This document shows positions 43,803 to 54,295 of a DNA stretch of 64,000 nucleotides, piece after piece. A program made the position numbers and the translations under genes. Source of the stretch: Halesus radiatus (lineage: Eukaryota > Arthropoda > Insecta > Trichoptera > Limnephilidae); the NCBI GenBank assembly GCA_022606495.2, contig JAHDVE020007858.1:1-64000 (forward strand). The letters run 5' to 3'. Numbering within the stretch: position 1 is the stretch's first letter; every line of letters starts with the position of its first letter. The notes below the pieces were generated by a model. The model saw nothing but the letters and a program-made list of their open reading frames with translations, was not told where the DNA came from and made no database searches.

Positions 43803-43905
43803 GAAATATTTATATATTTTAAATAAAGTGGTATATACAAAGTGTATTTTCAATTATATAATTAATAATGATGCCACAAAGTTATCAAGCATTTGAAGAA
43901 ATTAT

Positions 43906-45057
43906 AAAATGTTCAGTTTAGGAATTGAATTTAAGACTATTGCCCGAGCTCCGAAAAGCTATTTCAGTTATTCTACGGAATTCTTCTCACATATCCAATA
44001 AAACTGGTCAACATCGTTTTTTAAATAAAAGTTATTCTCAAAATGTCTGACTTTTAATATCTGCTATGTATAATTATATTTACGAATGGAATCGGCAAAC
44101 GCAGTTTTTTGTTTCAAAATAAATAAAAACCAAAAACTTTACTATTTTTACACTGAATGCTTCAGTTCCGAAGAATGTCGAATTTCACTTGATGTGAATA
44201 TTATTGACACACGTTTCCTTGAAATTCAACATATTCTCACTGCAAATGCCTTTTGAATATTGTAGCCTCCTCGTGTAATTCCTTTGTTCCCAACAAGATC
44301 AAGCCGTAATGATTTTACGTGGAATATTTTCCTTCTGTTATACAGTCGTGTTCCCTGTCATCTAAACTAACCCGAATTCTCACCGAGATTACTGAACGTT
44401 AGCAATTACCGATTTTATCATGCATTGATGTAAAATAGACTAGGTTGTCAAACGCGATACGATGAATGCAAACTTGCAAATGCCCTTCAAACTGTGCGAA
44501 AATGCTTTAATTATTATTGTAATTAAATACCAATACGGAAATCACATATTGACAAGCACCGCGTAATGTTCACTTTCAAATGCAAAACTGTGGAATTGCG
44601 AAACTAAGGTTGGGTTCATTAGACTCGTCACATTTGGTGACATTTGAATGGCCGCCGTAAAATTCAATTCTTGGACGATTTTAGCGTTTGATCGAATTGT
44701 GATCAGCTGTCAAGCATAACAACTGACCGGTATGATTGTTATTGTCACCATAATATGAAATAAGAATTTGAAATACTCCCACTGTTACATCCAAAACTGC
44801 ACACAAATTGTACAGCTTCAGATGAACCTGGAAAGTGGGCCGTAAACACACATTTATCGAATTTAACGATAATGATAGTTGATGTTGAGTGAAAGTGAAT
44901 ATAGAATGAATAGGAGGAAACAAGAAATTGATGGAAAATGATAACCTAATCACTTACTACGGTGTCATCTGCGGAGGAGTTCGGGTACACAAAACGATCA
45001 CAATACACTTTTATTAGTAACACTAGTTTTAGTAAAGTTTTATAAATCAGACTCATT
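43906..45057. other. No feature recognised
   Basis: Frames such as 44681-44953 show no motif. Confidence 0.4.
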
Positions 45058-45103
45058 CGGAGATGCAACATAATGCTTTAAATGATTTTATGTTGCATCT
45101 CCG
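45058..45103. other. Perfect 16-bp hairpin
   Basis: CGGAGATGCAACATAA (45058-45073) pairs perfectly with TTATGTTGCATCTCCG (45088-45103) across a 14-base loop. The outer TTCGG could alternatively pair with CCGAA three bases further on. It could be a small foldback remnant or a precursor-like RNA; no second copy is visible in the window. Confidence 0.6.
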
Positions 45104-45357
45104 CCGAAGTAAATATTTGTTTCTTATGGTAATTCAGTTGAAACTAAGTGTTATTTCAATAATTTATGCGTATTAACAACGAGTCCCAATAGCAAAACTT
45201 CGCTCTGTTTTTAGTTATTTTAAGGATTTTTTATAATGATTGGATAAAAAATGTGACCTTACTGGTGTACCCCGTTCTCAGGTCACATTGTACATGGTTT
45301 TATGTAGGTATTTTAGATTGTAATTTAGGTTATTTAATTTGGTAAAATACCACATAT

Positions 45358-45718
45358 GACGGCCTCCATGGTCGAGGGGTAAAGCTCTCGACTACGAATC
45401 CGAAGGTCGCGGGTTCAAATTCCGGCGTGCGCAAGTAAATTTTATTTAATTAATTTGTGTTGTTTCACAATGAATTCATTTAAAAATAATATACAGTAAG
45501 TATATTTGCGCAAGTTCCAGAGTGGAAGATACTCTTAGTATCGCCCAGGTGAAAGACCACCATTCAGAATTGAAACGTTGCTTGAAATGGCTTTTAGCCG
45601 TATTTGGTGACCAGATCTGAATAGCCAGGTATTTACCCACCTTCCTCTTCCCCTTCTCCTTCCCCTCCCCGATACCTTAAGCCTCACAACATTCTCCAAT
45701 TGGGAATGCCATAGTCAA
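45358..45718 (+). mobile_element. SINE family A, copy 7, tail-truncated
   Basis: The head is GACGGCCTCCATGGTCGAGG and the body is well preserved. It stops abruptly at GGGAATGCCATAGTC, losing the last 70 bp including the A tail. The B box reads GGTTCAAATTCC, one insertion away from consensus. Confidence 0.88.
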
Positions 45719-46577
45719 GAAAATAACTCGATTTGCACACTTTTGTGTTCCATTTTTCAAATAATTTCAATACTAAGTAATTATGGTTAGGAAAGGCAGG
45801 AACTTGATAAATAAGATCACGGTAGGAACCAACCATATTCTTATTTCAAAATCAACACCCGTGGCTTGGCAATAAAATTAATATAGAACTAAATTTTTTC
45901 ACTTCTTTGGCAGTACCAAGCTACTCAAATTGTTCTACATTTAAAAAATCACATACCAGTTTAACAGTTCGTTTTACAGAAACAAATAAAAACAACATAA
46001 ATCGATTATATTCAAGTTTTTTAATTCATGATTTTGCTCTTTAATAAGATTTTGTTTTATTTTGATTTAACATCTAATAAATAGGTATTTTGATACATGT
46101 CCTTCAGAAATATAAAAAAATCACCTTTCCATGTCATCATCTGCATTCCAAAGCGTTAAATAATTAGAAAAAGTTTTAAATTTTCATAGAAAAGTATGTA
46201 GATTCATCTCCTTTTGGAAAGCACTATCAATTGAAGACTGTTTGGTTAAAGTCAAAAACACGCATTTGGACTATTGTACTTTTTTAAGTTTACTTTATTT
46301 TTCTTATAAGCCAATTTGGTGTTGTAATTTAAAACCTTTTTAACGATCGTAGCGACCTTAATTTTTCTGTCCGACAGATGCGCTGATGAGATAAACGGAT
46401 AAAAGTATGTCGCTTGCGTGTCTGTGTCTTATTTTTGGAACTGGTTACTTTTGGAATATTTTTTTTTTTTTTAAATAGAATGTATTAAAAAATTTTTGAT
46501 AGCGGAACAATATATTTTTTAATTATTAGGGAACTGTTTCTTTTGCTCAGAATTTCTCTAGCCCCCCCCCCTCCAAA
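45719..46577. other. No feature recognised
   Basis: AT-rich, nothing identifiable. Confidence 0.4.
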
Positions 46578-46659
46578 GGATAAGAAAAATATTTTAAGGC
46601 AGTGGTTCCATTTTCTCAGGATAATAAAAATATTTTAAGGCAGTGGTTCCATTTTCTCA
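46578..46659. repeat. 41-bp tandem duplication
   Basis: GGATAAGAAAAATATTTTAA, then GGCAGTGGTTCCATTTTCTC, is repeated at once with one difference (GGATAATAAAA). Confidence 0.9.
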
Positions 46660-46955
46660 GATTTTTTCTAGCCACCCCGCCCCGATGTATTTTTTCTTTG
46701 TTCCCAATGTAATCGGATAAATTACCGGTTCTTCGTCGGTTTCCGGTAGCTGTCACCACAGTGATAACCCATTTCAGATATCAAACATGTATAATATAGC
46801 ACCGTTTGGAGATAGTAATCTCTTTAATTAATTTCTTTGCTTTTGTCATATAAAACACAGTAAACTTTTATATAAACACCAAATTTAATAAAACTAATGT
46901 TTACTTTTTTTCAAAAAAGATTCGATGATAGACACTTTACGTCGTAATTTTGTTG

Positions 46956-47530
46956 TTTTAATTTCTAGTGATGGTGTTATCTTATGTATTGTACACCTTT
47001 TTGGGAAACGAGTTTTAATTTCTAGTGATGGTGTTATCTTATGTATTGTACACTTTTTTGGGAAACGAGTTTTAATTTCTAGTGATGGTGTTATCTTATG
47101 TATTGTACACTTTTTTGGGAAACGAGTTTTAATTTCTAGTGATGGTGTTATCTTATGTATTGTACACATTTTTGGGAAACGAAGTTTAATTTCTAGTGAT
47201 GGTGTTATCTTATGTATTGTACACCTTTTTGGGAAACGAGTTTTAATTTCTAGTGATGGTGTTATCTTATGTATTGTACACTTTTTTGGGAAACGAGTTT
47301 TAATTTCTAGTGATGGTGTTATCTTATGTATTGTACACCTTTTTGGGAAACGAGTTTTAATTTCTAGTGATGGTGTTATCTTATGTATTGTACAACTTTT
47401 TGGGAAACGAGTTTTAATTTCTAGTGATGGTGTTATCTTATGTATTTTACACCTTTTTGGGAAACGAGTTTTCATTTCTAGTGATGGTGTTATCTTATGT
47501 ATTGTACACCTTTTTGGGAAACGAGTTTTA
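46956..47530. repeat. 57-bp minisatellite, 10 units, open on both strands
   Basis: The unit contains TTTCTAGTGATGGTGTTATC, TTATGTATTGTACAC and TTTTTGGGAAACGAG and recurs every 57 bp (19 codons), nearly identical. Because the period is a multiple of three and stops are absent, one frame on each strand reads through all units (SLEIKTRFPKRCTIHKITP on the minus strand; its counterpart on the plus). Most differences cluster at one CACYTTTTT position and change the amino acid on either strand, so there is no sign of protein-level constraint. I annotate it as a non-coding array. Confidence 0.9.
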
Positions 47531-48455
47531 GCCAAGAATTTAAATTATGTAATTATACTTTGAGCTAAGTTTCCAAGCTGTACAAATTGATACGTAATTC
47601 TATAAAACACAGGCAGTATGCAACCGAAAAGCACTCATTGTTCACTTTATAAGCTAATGCCTTCTCGTGATCCTTAGCTAACCTATCTCATACATCAGAG
47701 AAAATTGCCCTAGATTCCCGAAATAACGAGAATTTGTATAAGGACCTCGTCATATCGTAGAAAAGGTCTAAATATTTCATACGATCTAAAATATACCTAG
47801 CAAAATGATGCTTCCTTTACATTAAACCATTTATTTTCCTGGCTGTTTTACGTAAAGGATATTCGATGACGTAAGTAGAACATTATTAAGGATAGAATCT
47901 CGAAAAGGTCGCGTAAGGATGGAATGGAAATTTATTTTATAATACCTCTGTCTAGTCTTTGAAAATAGTTGAGCCTTCCTTTACAATGTAAGACTTTAAT
48001 GAACCCCAGAAATGTTTGCTCGAAGTTTTTAGGTCAGTTTATTTGAAACTGAAATCTTTTCACCTGAAAGCAATATCTGTGTTCCTTTGTGCTCACTTTA
48101 TTGTCAAGCATATTTTAAATCAATGGTTTGTAGCGGCAAAGCTGTGGCTTTTATAATATTTGCAACAAAATAATCGACAAATACTTTGCAAGCAAATATT
48201 CAGGGTGTTATGAATATTGAAATTTTAGGAATTTAAATATTTCTCCCGTCTTCTGGAAATGCTGGAATTTACAAAGTTAGCATTCTGCGGAAGGGGATTG
48301 TCTAAATTTCGGCCCCTTAAATTATCGCTGTTTTTTTTTTCAAATACCTTTGATCGGGATGCTAATAAACAATGCACTAATTATACAAAGATCACTTCCA
48401 GTTGAATATTAATTATTGGCAGGTACATGCATTAATGTAGATTCTTTGTTTTTGT
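47531..48455. other. No feature recognised
   Basis: Apparently unique DNA. Confidence 0.4.
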
Positions 48456-48655
48456 TCTTGTTTCGAAGACTTTTATCCAATATGTACATTTTTCAGATAA
48501 TTTTATTTATTTGCTACCAGTTTCGACATATTCGTGTCATTAGTTAAGTTAGTTTTAAGAAAGCTAGCGAATGATGTGGATGTGTCGAAATCGGCAGCAA
48601 ATAAATAAAATTAACTAACAAATGTACAGAGTGGATAAAAGTCTTCAAAACAAAA
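48456..48655. mobile_element. PLE-C foldback: inverted element ends
   Basis: The left half (CGAAGACTTTTATCCAATAT, TTATTTATTTGCTACCAGTT) and the right half (TCGGCAGCAAATAAATAAAA, AGTGGATAAAAGTCTTC) are reverse complements over about 90 bp with several differences. Minus-strand 48515-48543 reads CTAATGA-CACGAATATGTC-GAAAC, a hammerhead-like core with one mutation (A for G5). The right half has GAATGATGTGGATGTGTCGAAAT, more decayed. Fragments of one end recur at 7306 and 33536. Attribution to a PLE rests on this end architecture only; no coding part remains. Confidence 0.55.
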
Positions 48656-48835
48656 TGTCTAGAAATTGTTACATGGTTAATGCTAAAGAAATACAAATAA
48701 GGGATTTTTATGGTTTTTTTTATTGATGTGTTTAATTGGTAGAGATCGATTTAATTTTTTAAAACAAAATTATAAGTAAATGAGATTCAATAATGTTATT
48801 ATTAAGTTATTCAAGTATTTTAATTTTTAATTATT

Positions 48836-48905
48836 TTTACAGCTCTTTCGGCGTTTAAATCCATTTTCAAACTATGGATTTAGGCCAGATGGAGACGACT
48901 TACTT
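48836..48905 (-). mobile_element. PLE-D end fragment
   Basis: AGCTCTTTCGGCGTTTAAAT and CCATTTTCAAACTATGG match the ends at 55.16 and 55.75-55.88 kb. On the minus strand the core is TTGAAAA-T-GGATTTAAACGCC-GAAAG. Confidence 0.55.
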
Positions 48906-49471
48906 GCATGATTTTATTTAATCCCAGTCAATTTTAATTCGGACGGTGTTTAAAAAGATTTATTACCGTTAAAACCGATTTACTTTCAAAATAATAGTGA
49001 TAATTAAAAATTCTCTATTCTGTGAGGCATGTAAGTCGAAAACCGTTTTCCCCATATAACATGTTTTCTTAAATTTTTTTTTATAATTACTTAAATGGTA
49101 TTTAACAGAAAGAATTTAAGATTTTTGGTAACTGCCATTTTTTTGGATTTGAAAAATGGCTTTGAATGCCAAAACAGATGTAACAGTAATTTAAAAAAAA
49201 ACTAAAATACTAACAGATTTTAATAATGATATAATTAAATTTGAATTACTTCAAATTGTGATTATAGTTTACTAGATTGATGCCTCACAACTAAAATGTG
49301 TCTGAGTGGAATAAGTGCACTTTGGCTACATAGGTCTTACGTGAATTCGATTTTATCGGTAACTCATTTCAAGTTCATAATATTATGACTGTTCCTTTTC
49401 CACTGCTGTTAATTAGACATTTATAAAATAACGCCGAACTTATTTATGTTAGCTTTTAAACGAAATCATAT
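48906..49471. other. No feature recognised
   Basis: AT-rich DNA. Confidence 0.4.
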
Positions 49472-49682
49472 TATTATACTCAAAGTGGCAGATACTAATA
49501 GTCACGCCCTGGTGAAATACTACTAGTGTTTGGTGACCAAATTTGAACATACGGGTTTTTCCTAAACTTCCTCTCCCACGTCTCCTACCACTATATACTC
49601 CCACAACATACCTTAATTAGGTATGCTATAGACCCCTGGCTTGGGACAATCGAGAGCAGTACTCTTGTGCGGTATTCTTATT
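49472..49682 (+). mobile_element. SINE family A, old fragment
   Basis: CAAAGTGGCAGATACTAATA, GTTTGGTGACCAAATTTGAA and AGCAGTACTCTTGTGCGGTA follow the family order. Deletions remove the middle, and the head is absent. Confidence 0.65.
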
Positions 49683-49920
49683 TAAGAAATGATAATGTAT
49701 TTTATGAATATACTTTTTCAGCTTTGTAGTATCATTAGAAGCGTGATGTTTTCAAATACGCTAATAAGAAGATGATGGTAACAGTGTTTTCATGCTCTAA
49801 CTTTTTTTTTTTTTTTTTTTACGCTTATTTTATTATTTAAAAAAAAAATTTATAAGATGTTCTGCATTTAGATGACTACATACTTTTGCGAAAATGTTCT
49901 CATTATGGTTCCTTTTCCTA

Positions 49921-49964
49921 AATTTTTGTTATATAATATATATATATATTATATAACAAAAATT
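49921..49964. repeat. Perfect 44-bp palindrome
   Basis: AATTTTTGTTATATAATATA at the left is mirrored exactly by the reverse complement on the right, with no spacer. It is all A/T except one G and one C. It could extrude as a cruciform. Confidence 0.9.
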
Positions 49965-50875
49965 ATACACAATTATATATATAAACACATATATATGTGT
50001 ATTATGTATATTTATATGTATGCATTTGTATATATGTATAGACTCCCATAATACGGAGATATGTTAGTTTGGCAGTCGAAAACCTTGAAAAATATTTATT
50101 TCTATTGTATAATATTAATTACACACAATGGAAACTTGTACCCGCTTGGCCACTCCAAGTAGCTTGTTCGCGGGAGTTTAGTTAAAAAATATTATAAAAT
50201 ACAACAATAAATAACAATCATCATACAAATGCAGTTGGAATTTTTTTTTAATATGAAAACAGGATAACAGTTTTGTCATAGAGATATTAGAGTCCAATTA
50301 TATAATATCGGTTTAAATAATATTATAAGAATATCAAAATATCAGCAAGTACTTAACATTAATGAATAAAGAAATAAAAATTATTAAAAAATTATGTTTG
50401 TTCAACATTATAACAATCTCCGCCATACAACCCCTCCACAGTGTATTGATAGTTGAACATCAAAATTTATTTGATGCGGTCATAGAACATCCGCCAAGTA
50501 AACATATCCAAGACCTAGTTGCTCACTGCTCACTACGGGACGTAGAATCTAACTTAGTAGTATCCGTTTCATATTAGACTGTCCAATCAAATACTGTCAG
50601 TCAAAATACACAAATAAGGCTCACTCAAAGAAGGCCCACTCGAAACTTCTAGAGTTGATCTCAAATTACATTAAAGCAAGTATTTGTTTGGTGAAATGTC
50701 GAGTATTGGATATAGTAATATGTAGTTCAAACAGATTTGTACGTTGTTGAAAGATTCCGGAAATATACCCTTGGAAAATACGTAGGCCTACCGTTCACGA
50801 AACTTTTAATATTAGCAACTCCGATATGATCAAAAGAATCGGAATTTTATTATAAAAATATTATCGTGTTTTTAT
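49965..50875. other. No feature recognised beyond (TA)-rich sequence
   Basis: The 71-codon frame at 50362-50577 shows no motif. Confidence 0.4.
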
Positions 50876-51345
50876 GTGAATACTGCACACGAGTCCCAAA
50901 TGTTCACAACCGTCTGGAGCCAGTGAGACTATGGCATCCCCGATAAGGGAACTTGAATGAAAAATATTATTGCTTTAAAAGAATATATTCATGCAGATAA
51001 AAAAGGCTGATTCTCACTATATAGGTTGTATAACCTTCGAGAATTTTAGTGGTTTTTCAAAAATTTTAACTTCGAAAAATATTTGTACTATGAAAACGAC
51101 AATTGTAAAAAATTACTGGTATTTAAGTTAGAAAGTGATTATTACTTAATTTTTTTAGATTGACTCATATTTCTTATTGAGGTATTTTATGAGACTGAAG
51201 GAAATGGGGAGGGGAAGGAGATAGGGAAAAGAAGGGAGGGTATAGCTGGCTACTCAGATATGGTCACCGAATATAGCTAAATTTTGGATGGTGGTCTTTC
51301 AGCAGAGCAATATAGAGAGTATCTTCAATTAATTAATTTAATAAA
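50876..51345 (-). mobile_element. SINE family A, split by about 230 bp
   Basis: Tail part 50876-50952 (CACGAGTCCCAAATGTTCAC, AGTGAGACTATGGCATCCCC) and body part 51181-51345 (ATGAGACTGAAGGAAATGGG, GGATGGTGGTCTTTCAGCAG) are in register with the family, separated by unrelated AT-rich DNA at about 50953-51180. The head is lost. Confidence 0.65.
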
Positions 51346-51755
51346 ATTTGCTTCAGAAATTCAGCTAACAGAAATAGCATTTTTAGTAAAAGTCCCACAA
51401 TTTTCGAGTTAATTGGACTTGAGAAAAAATAATCTGAAGAACCGAATTATAAATTTAAGACTTTTTTTTTAAATAAAAGAAATAACCCAATAATATTAAT
51501 GAAGTTGTGATGACACTATAATTCAAGAATAATATAAAATCAAAATTAAAAAAAATAAAATATAATAAAAATTGAGTTCCTTCAATCGTGACAGCGAAAT
51601 GATGGAGGGAGAGCAAGGATAACAATTTTAGAAAATTTCAAAAAAAAAAATTTATTAAATCAAAATCAGTAGGACTACACATGATATTCCATTTTCGGAA
51701 TGGCCTTACGGTCCCACCTCCACAGTTAAATGGTTATCTACTACTTACAGGACAC
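51346..51755. other. No feature recognised
   Basis: AT-rich DNA. Confidence 0.4.
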
Positions 51756-52060
51756 CCTTTGCGCACATTTGCGCACATTTGCACACACTTGTGCACGTTC
51801 CAGAGTGGAAGATACTCTCAGTATCGCCCTGGTGAAAGACCACCATTCAGAATTGAAACGTTGCTTGAAATGGCTTTTAGTCGTGTTTGGTGACCAGATC
51901 TGAGCAGCCAGGTATTTTCCCACCTACCTCTTCCCCTTCTCCTTCCCCTCCCCAATACCTTCACCCTCACAACATTCCCCAATTGGGGATGCGATAGTCT
52001 CACTGTTTCCAGACTGTTGGGAGCACTTGGGACTCTTGTGGGGTACTCATATATAAAAAA
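51756..52060 (+). mobile_element. SINE family A, head-less copy with expanded GCGCACATTT word
   Basis: The body from GTTCCAGAGTGGAAGATACT to GGGTACTCATATATAAAAAA is well preserved. The tRNA-like head is replaced by three to four tandem copies of TTTGCGCACAT at 51757-51790, the word that precedes GTTCCAGAG in intact copies. Confidence 0.85.
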
Positions 52061-53044
52061 AACCGTAAAACAACTCGCTTTATTTAATTCCATCATCATT
52101 TCTTCATCAATACTCCATTCATTAATTCTGCGTCTTGTATGGGATGTATGATACCCTACACGCCATTGATAAAATCATTCGTACACAATAAAATCAAGTT
52201 AAAAAATAAACTATTTACTAGTTAAATGAACGCACAAACATTTCCACGCTTCGGAAAATTTAGTCAAAGAGCTGTAATAGCAAAGGAGACCAAATATTGT
52301 TCATTTGACTTGTTGTGACATACTCATAGATACTTGTTTGATGATTTTGTTTTCGTATTAAAACCATTCATACGGTTTTTTTATATTACTTCGTCATCTA
52401 AATGTTTGATTTTTATATACAGTTGTGACGTCGTAAATTATTACGTATTATTTATTTCTAAACCGTATACTTTTTCCCACAAAACATTTTGCAAAGTTAA
52501 ATACCTTATCCTTATGATCGACATGCAATAATTTAAATCCAATTATGTAGGTATCAGAAAAATAAAAAAATATTATTTTTAATATGAATCCACCCCTTTT
52601 GTATCGCAAGGGTGCGGCAAGACGCTAGAGGCAATAGGCCAACCCAGAACCAATATAAATGTACAGTTGAACGGATTATTTGATAAAGCTTTTCATGCAG
52701 CTTTTACGATTCCCTGAATCCCGAATTCAATCGAAAGCCTGAAAGTCTAGTGCTACCAGAAAGGGAACTACCAATTTGGATTTCAACGCGATCGGTACTC
52801 CGAAGGCTATTTCGTTTATCGTTTGGCCCGACATACGCTCAATTATAAGAGCAAATCAGTTATTACTGGAATTACCTCTCTGAATCCTATACATTCTGAG
52901 AAGGAAAGCTGGAAACTACAAATTAATCAGACTAATGTAGAGTAAACAAAATCACTCTTAAGATAGGAACTATCGTCATTCATTGAGCGAACTGAAAATA
53001 ACTTTAAAGACATTTACCGGCACGCACTATTCTTACATTATTGT
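52061..53044. other. No feature recognised
   Basis: 52600-52860 is somewhat GC-richer (GGTGCGGCAAGACGCTAGAG) but without a frame of note. Confidence 0.4.
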
Positions 53045-53245
53045 GTTCTTATTTTTATCATTTTTCTATACTTGAAATTATTTTTTAGTGTTCATATATT
53101 CCTGATGATGAAAGCGTCGCTTTCGAAACATGTAGATATCAATGTATATTTATAAAGTGGTGAATACTACATAATTTTTTATTTCATTTATTAATAATGA
53201 CGACACAAAGTGAATACCAATCGTTTGATGAAATTATTTAAAAAA
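53045..53245 (+). mobile_element. PLE-B solo 3' end
   Basis: TATACTTGAAATTATTTTTT, the ribozyme-like motif, TTATAAAGTGGTGAATAC and TTAATAATGACGACACAAAG match PLE-B from 43720 to 43905. No coding part is present. Confidence 0.75.
53102..53134 (+). ncRNA. Hammerhead-like motif, solo PLE-B end
   Basis: CTGATGA, extra T, stem GAAAGC, loop GTC, stem GCTTTC, GAAAC-AT-GTA. The core is perfect (CUGAUGA/GAAA), stem II is six perfect pairs, and stem III is two pairs closed by AU before the GUA triplet. Stem I pairing with the flanks is only two or three pairs. Confidence 0.5.
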
Positions 53246-53419
53246 ATATAATTAAAAAAAGATTATTTCTGGAAGCGTGATCCACACAGATCTGATAAAA
53301 CACTTATGTCACCAATTTATACAAGATATTTGGACTCGTAAGCCCAAGTAAGGTAATTAAATAGATTATCTGATAAAGAAAGAATTTTTGCTGCCAATAT
53401 TGGACTCGTAAGATACGAA

Positions 53420-53585
53420 TATTTAATATCGAAACGTTCCTTAAAATAGTTTTCGCTATGTCAGTGATCAGTTTTGAATATCTTGACAGTTTTCAACTAT
53501 CCTCTTCCCCTTTCTCATGTCCTTTAGACGGGAAAGTTTATAAAAAAATTGGGATACCGAAGTCCCACTGAATGGGCATATTCTA
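53420..53585 (+). mobile_element. SINE family A, very diverged fragment
   Basis: ATCGAAACGTTCCTTAAAAT, TCAGTTTTGAATATC, CCTCTTCCCCTTTCTCATGT and GGGATACCGAAGTCCCACTG follow the family order loosely. Confidence 0.45.
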
Positions 53586-53650
53586 TTAAGGTAACACAAA
53601 AAAAAAATTCTCAAAGAAACATCAGATAATTTAATACATTTATTTTACAT

Positions 53651-54295
53651 ACTAGCGCAGACCCGCGAAAAATCACGGGATTTTATAATTGTAGAAATTG
53701 TGTTGCTGAAAGTATGCATCCTCCTTTTCAGATAGATTATTGTTTCATAGTGCTTAAACACAAAAATAAACTTTCGTAAAAAAATAAATAAAAAGCTTAT
53801 TTTAAATGTTCATTTACAACAGGAATTCTTAATATAATTTTCGTATATTTTAAGTTTGTTTTTTTTTTTAATAATACCTAATTAATTAAAAATTAAAAAT
53901 TGAATTGTTTTTATTTCAAATGTATTATCACACTCAAGTATTATCACGCCCAAGACACGAAATTTTTAAATTAAAAAAATAAATCATAAAACAAAAAATT
54001 GAAAAAAAATCGATATACTCGTATTTAATCATTGTAGAAAATAGTATTAAAATAAAATAATATTATTATTATATATATGTTTAGAAATATAAAAGTAAAA
54101 TGTTTAGGTATTTACATATTGCCACGGCCAAGAATCAAATCCCGATTACCCGCTTGGACGGCAAATGCTATGCTGACCGTTAAACTATCAGCTATAATTG
54201 TAAGAATAGCGCCATACAAATTTACGGTTTTTTTTAAATTTTATGTTACGTACTCAACAAACCGTATCCGAAATTATGTTATTTAATAGGTTTTA
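53651..54295 (-). mobile_element. SINE family B, copy 3
   Basis: Distal end ACTAGCGCAGACCCGCGAAA, then AATCACGGGATTTTATAATT at 53672. The reversed tRNA-like head at 54120-54185 (CCACGGCCAAGAATCAAATC; on the minus strand GGTCAGCATAGCATTTGCC) is followed by CTATAATTGTAAGAATAGCG and the outer end TTATGTTACGTACTCAACAA. The long AT-rich middle has no open frame. Confidence 0.75.

Larger units (their letters stand above)
42595..43905 (-). mobile_element. PLE-B: two head-to-head truncated Penelope-like copies
   Basis: Arms 42595-42816 and 43642-43863 are reverse complements over about 220 bp with only a handful of differences. They are the 3' ends of two copies of one element. The minus-strand copy keeps 0.7 kb of coding sequence (43500 down to 42923). 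The plus-strand copy keeps only about 105 bp (43530-43636, the reverse complement of about 43320-43432) before jumping to its 3' end. The tail TTAATAATGATGCCACAAAG at about 43863-43882 also occurs at 53.2 and 55.57 kb. This inverted, 5'-truncated layout is typical of PLE insertions. Confidence 0.8.

Noticed and set aside
46894..47535. 213-codon and 212-codon frames on opposite strands as repeat-protein genes
   Set aside because: Both follow from a 57-bp tandem unit without stops. Unit differences are non-synonymous on both strands and nothing outside the array looks coding.
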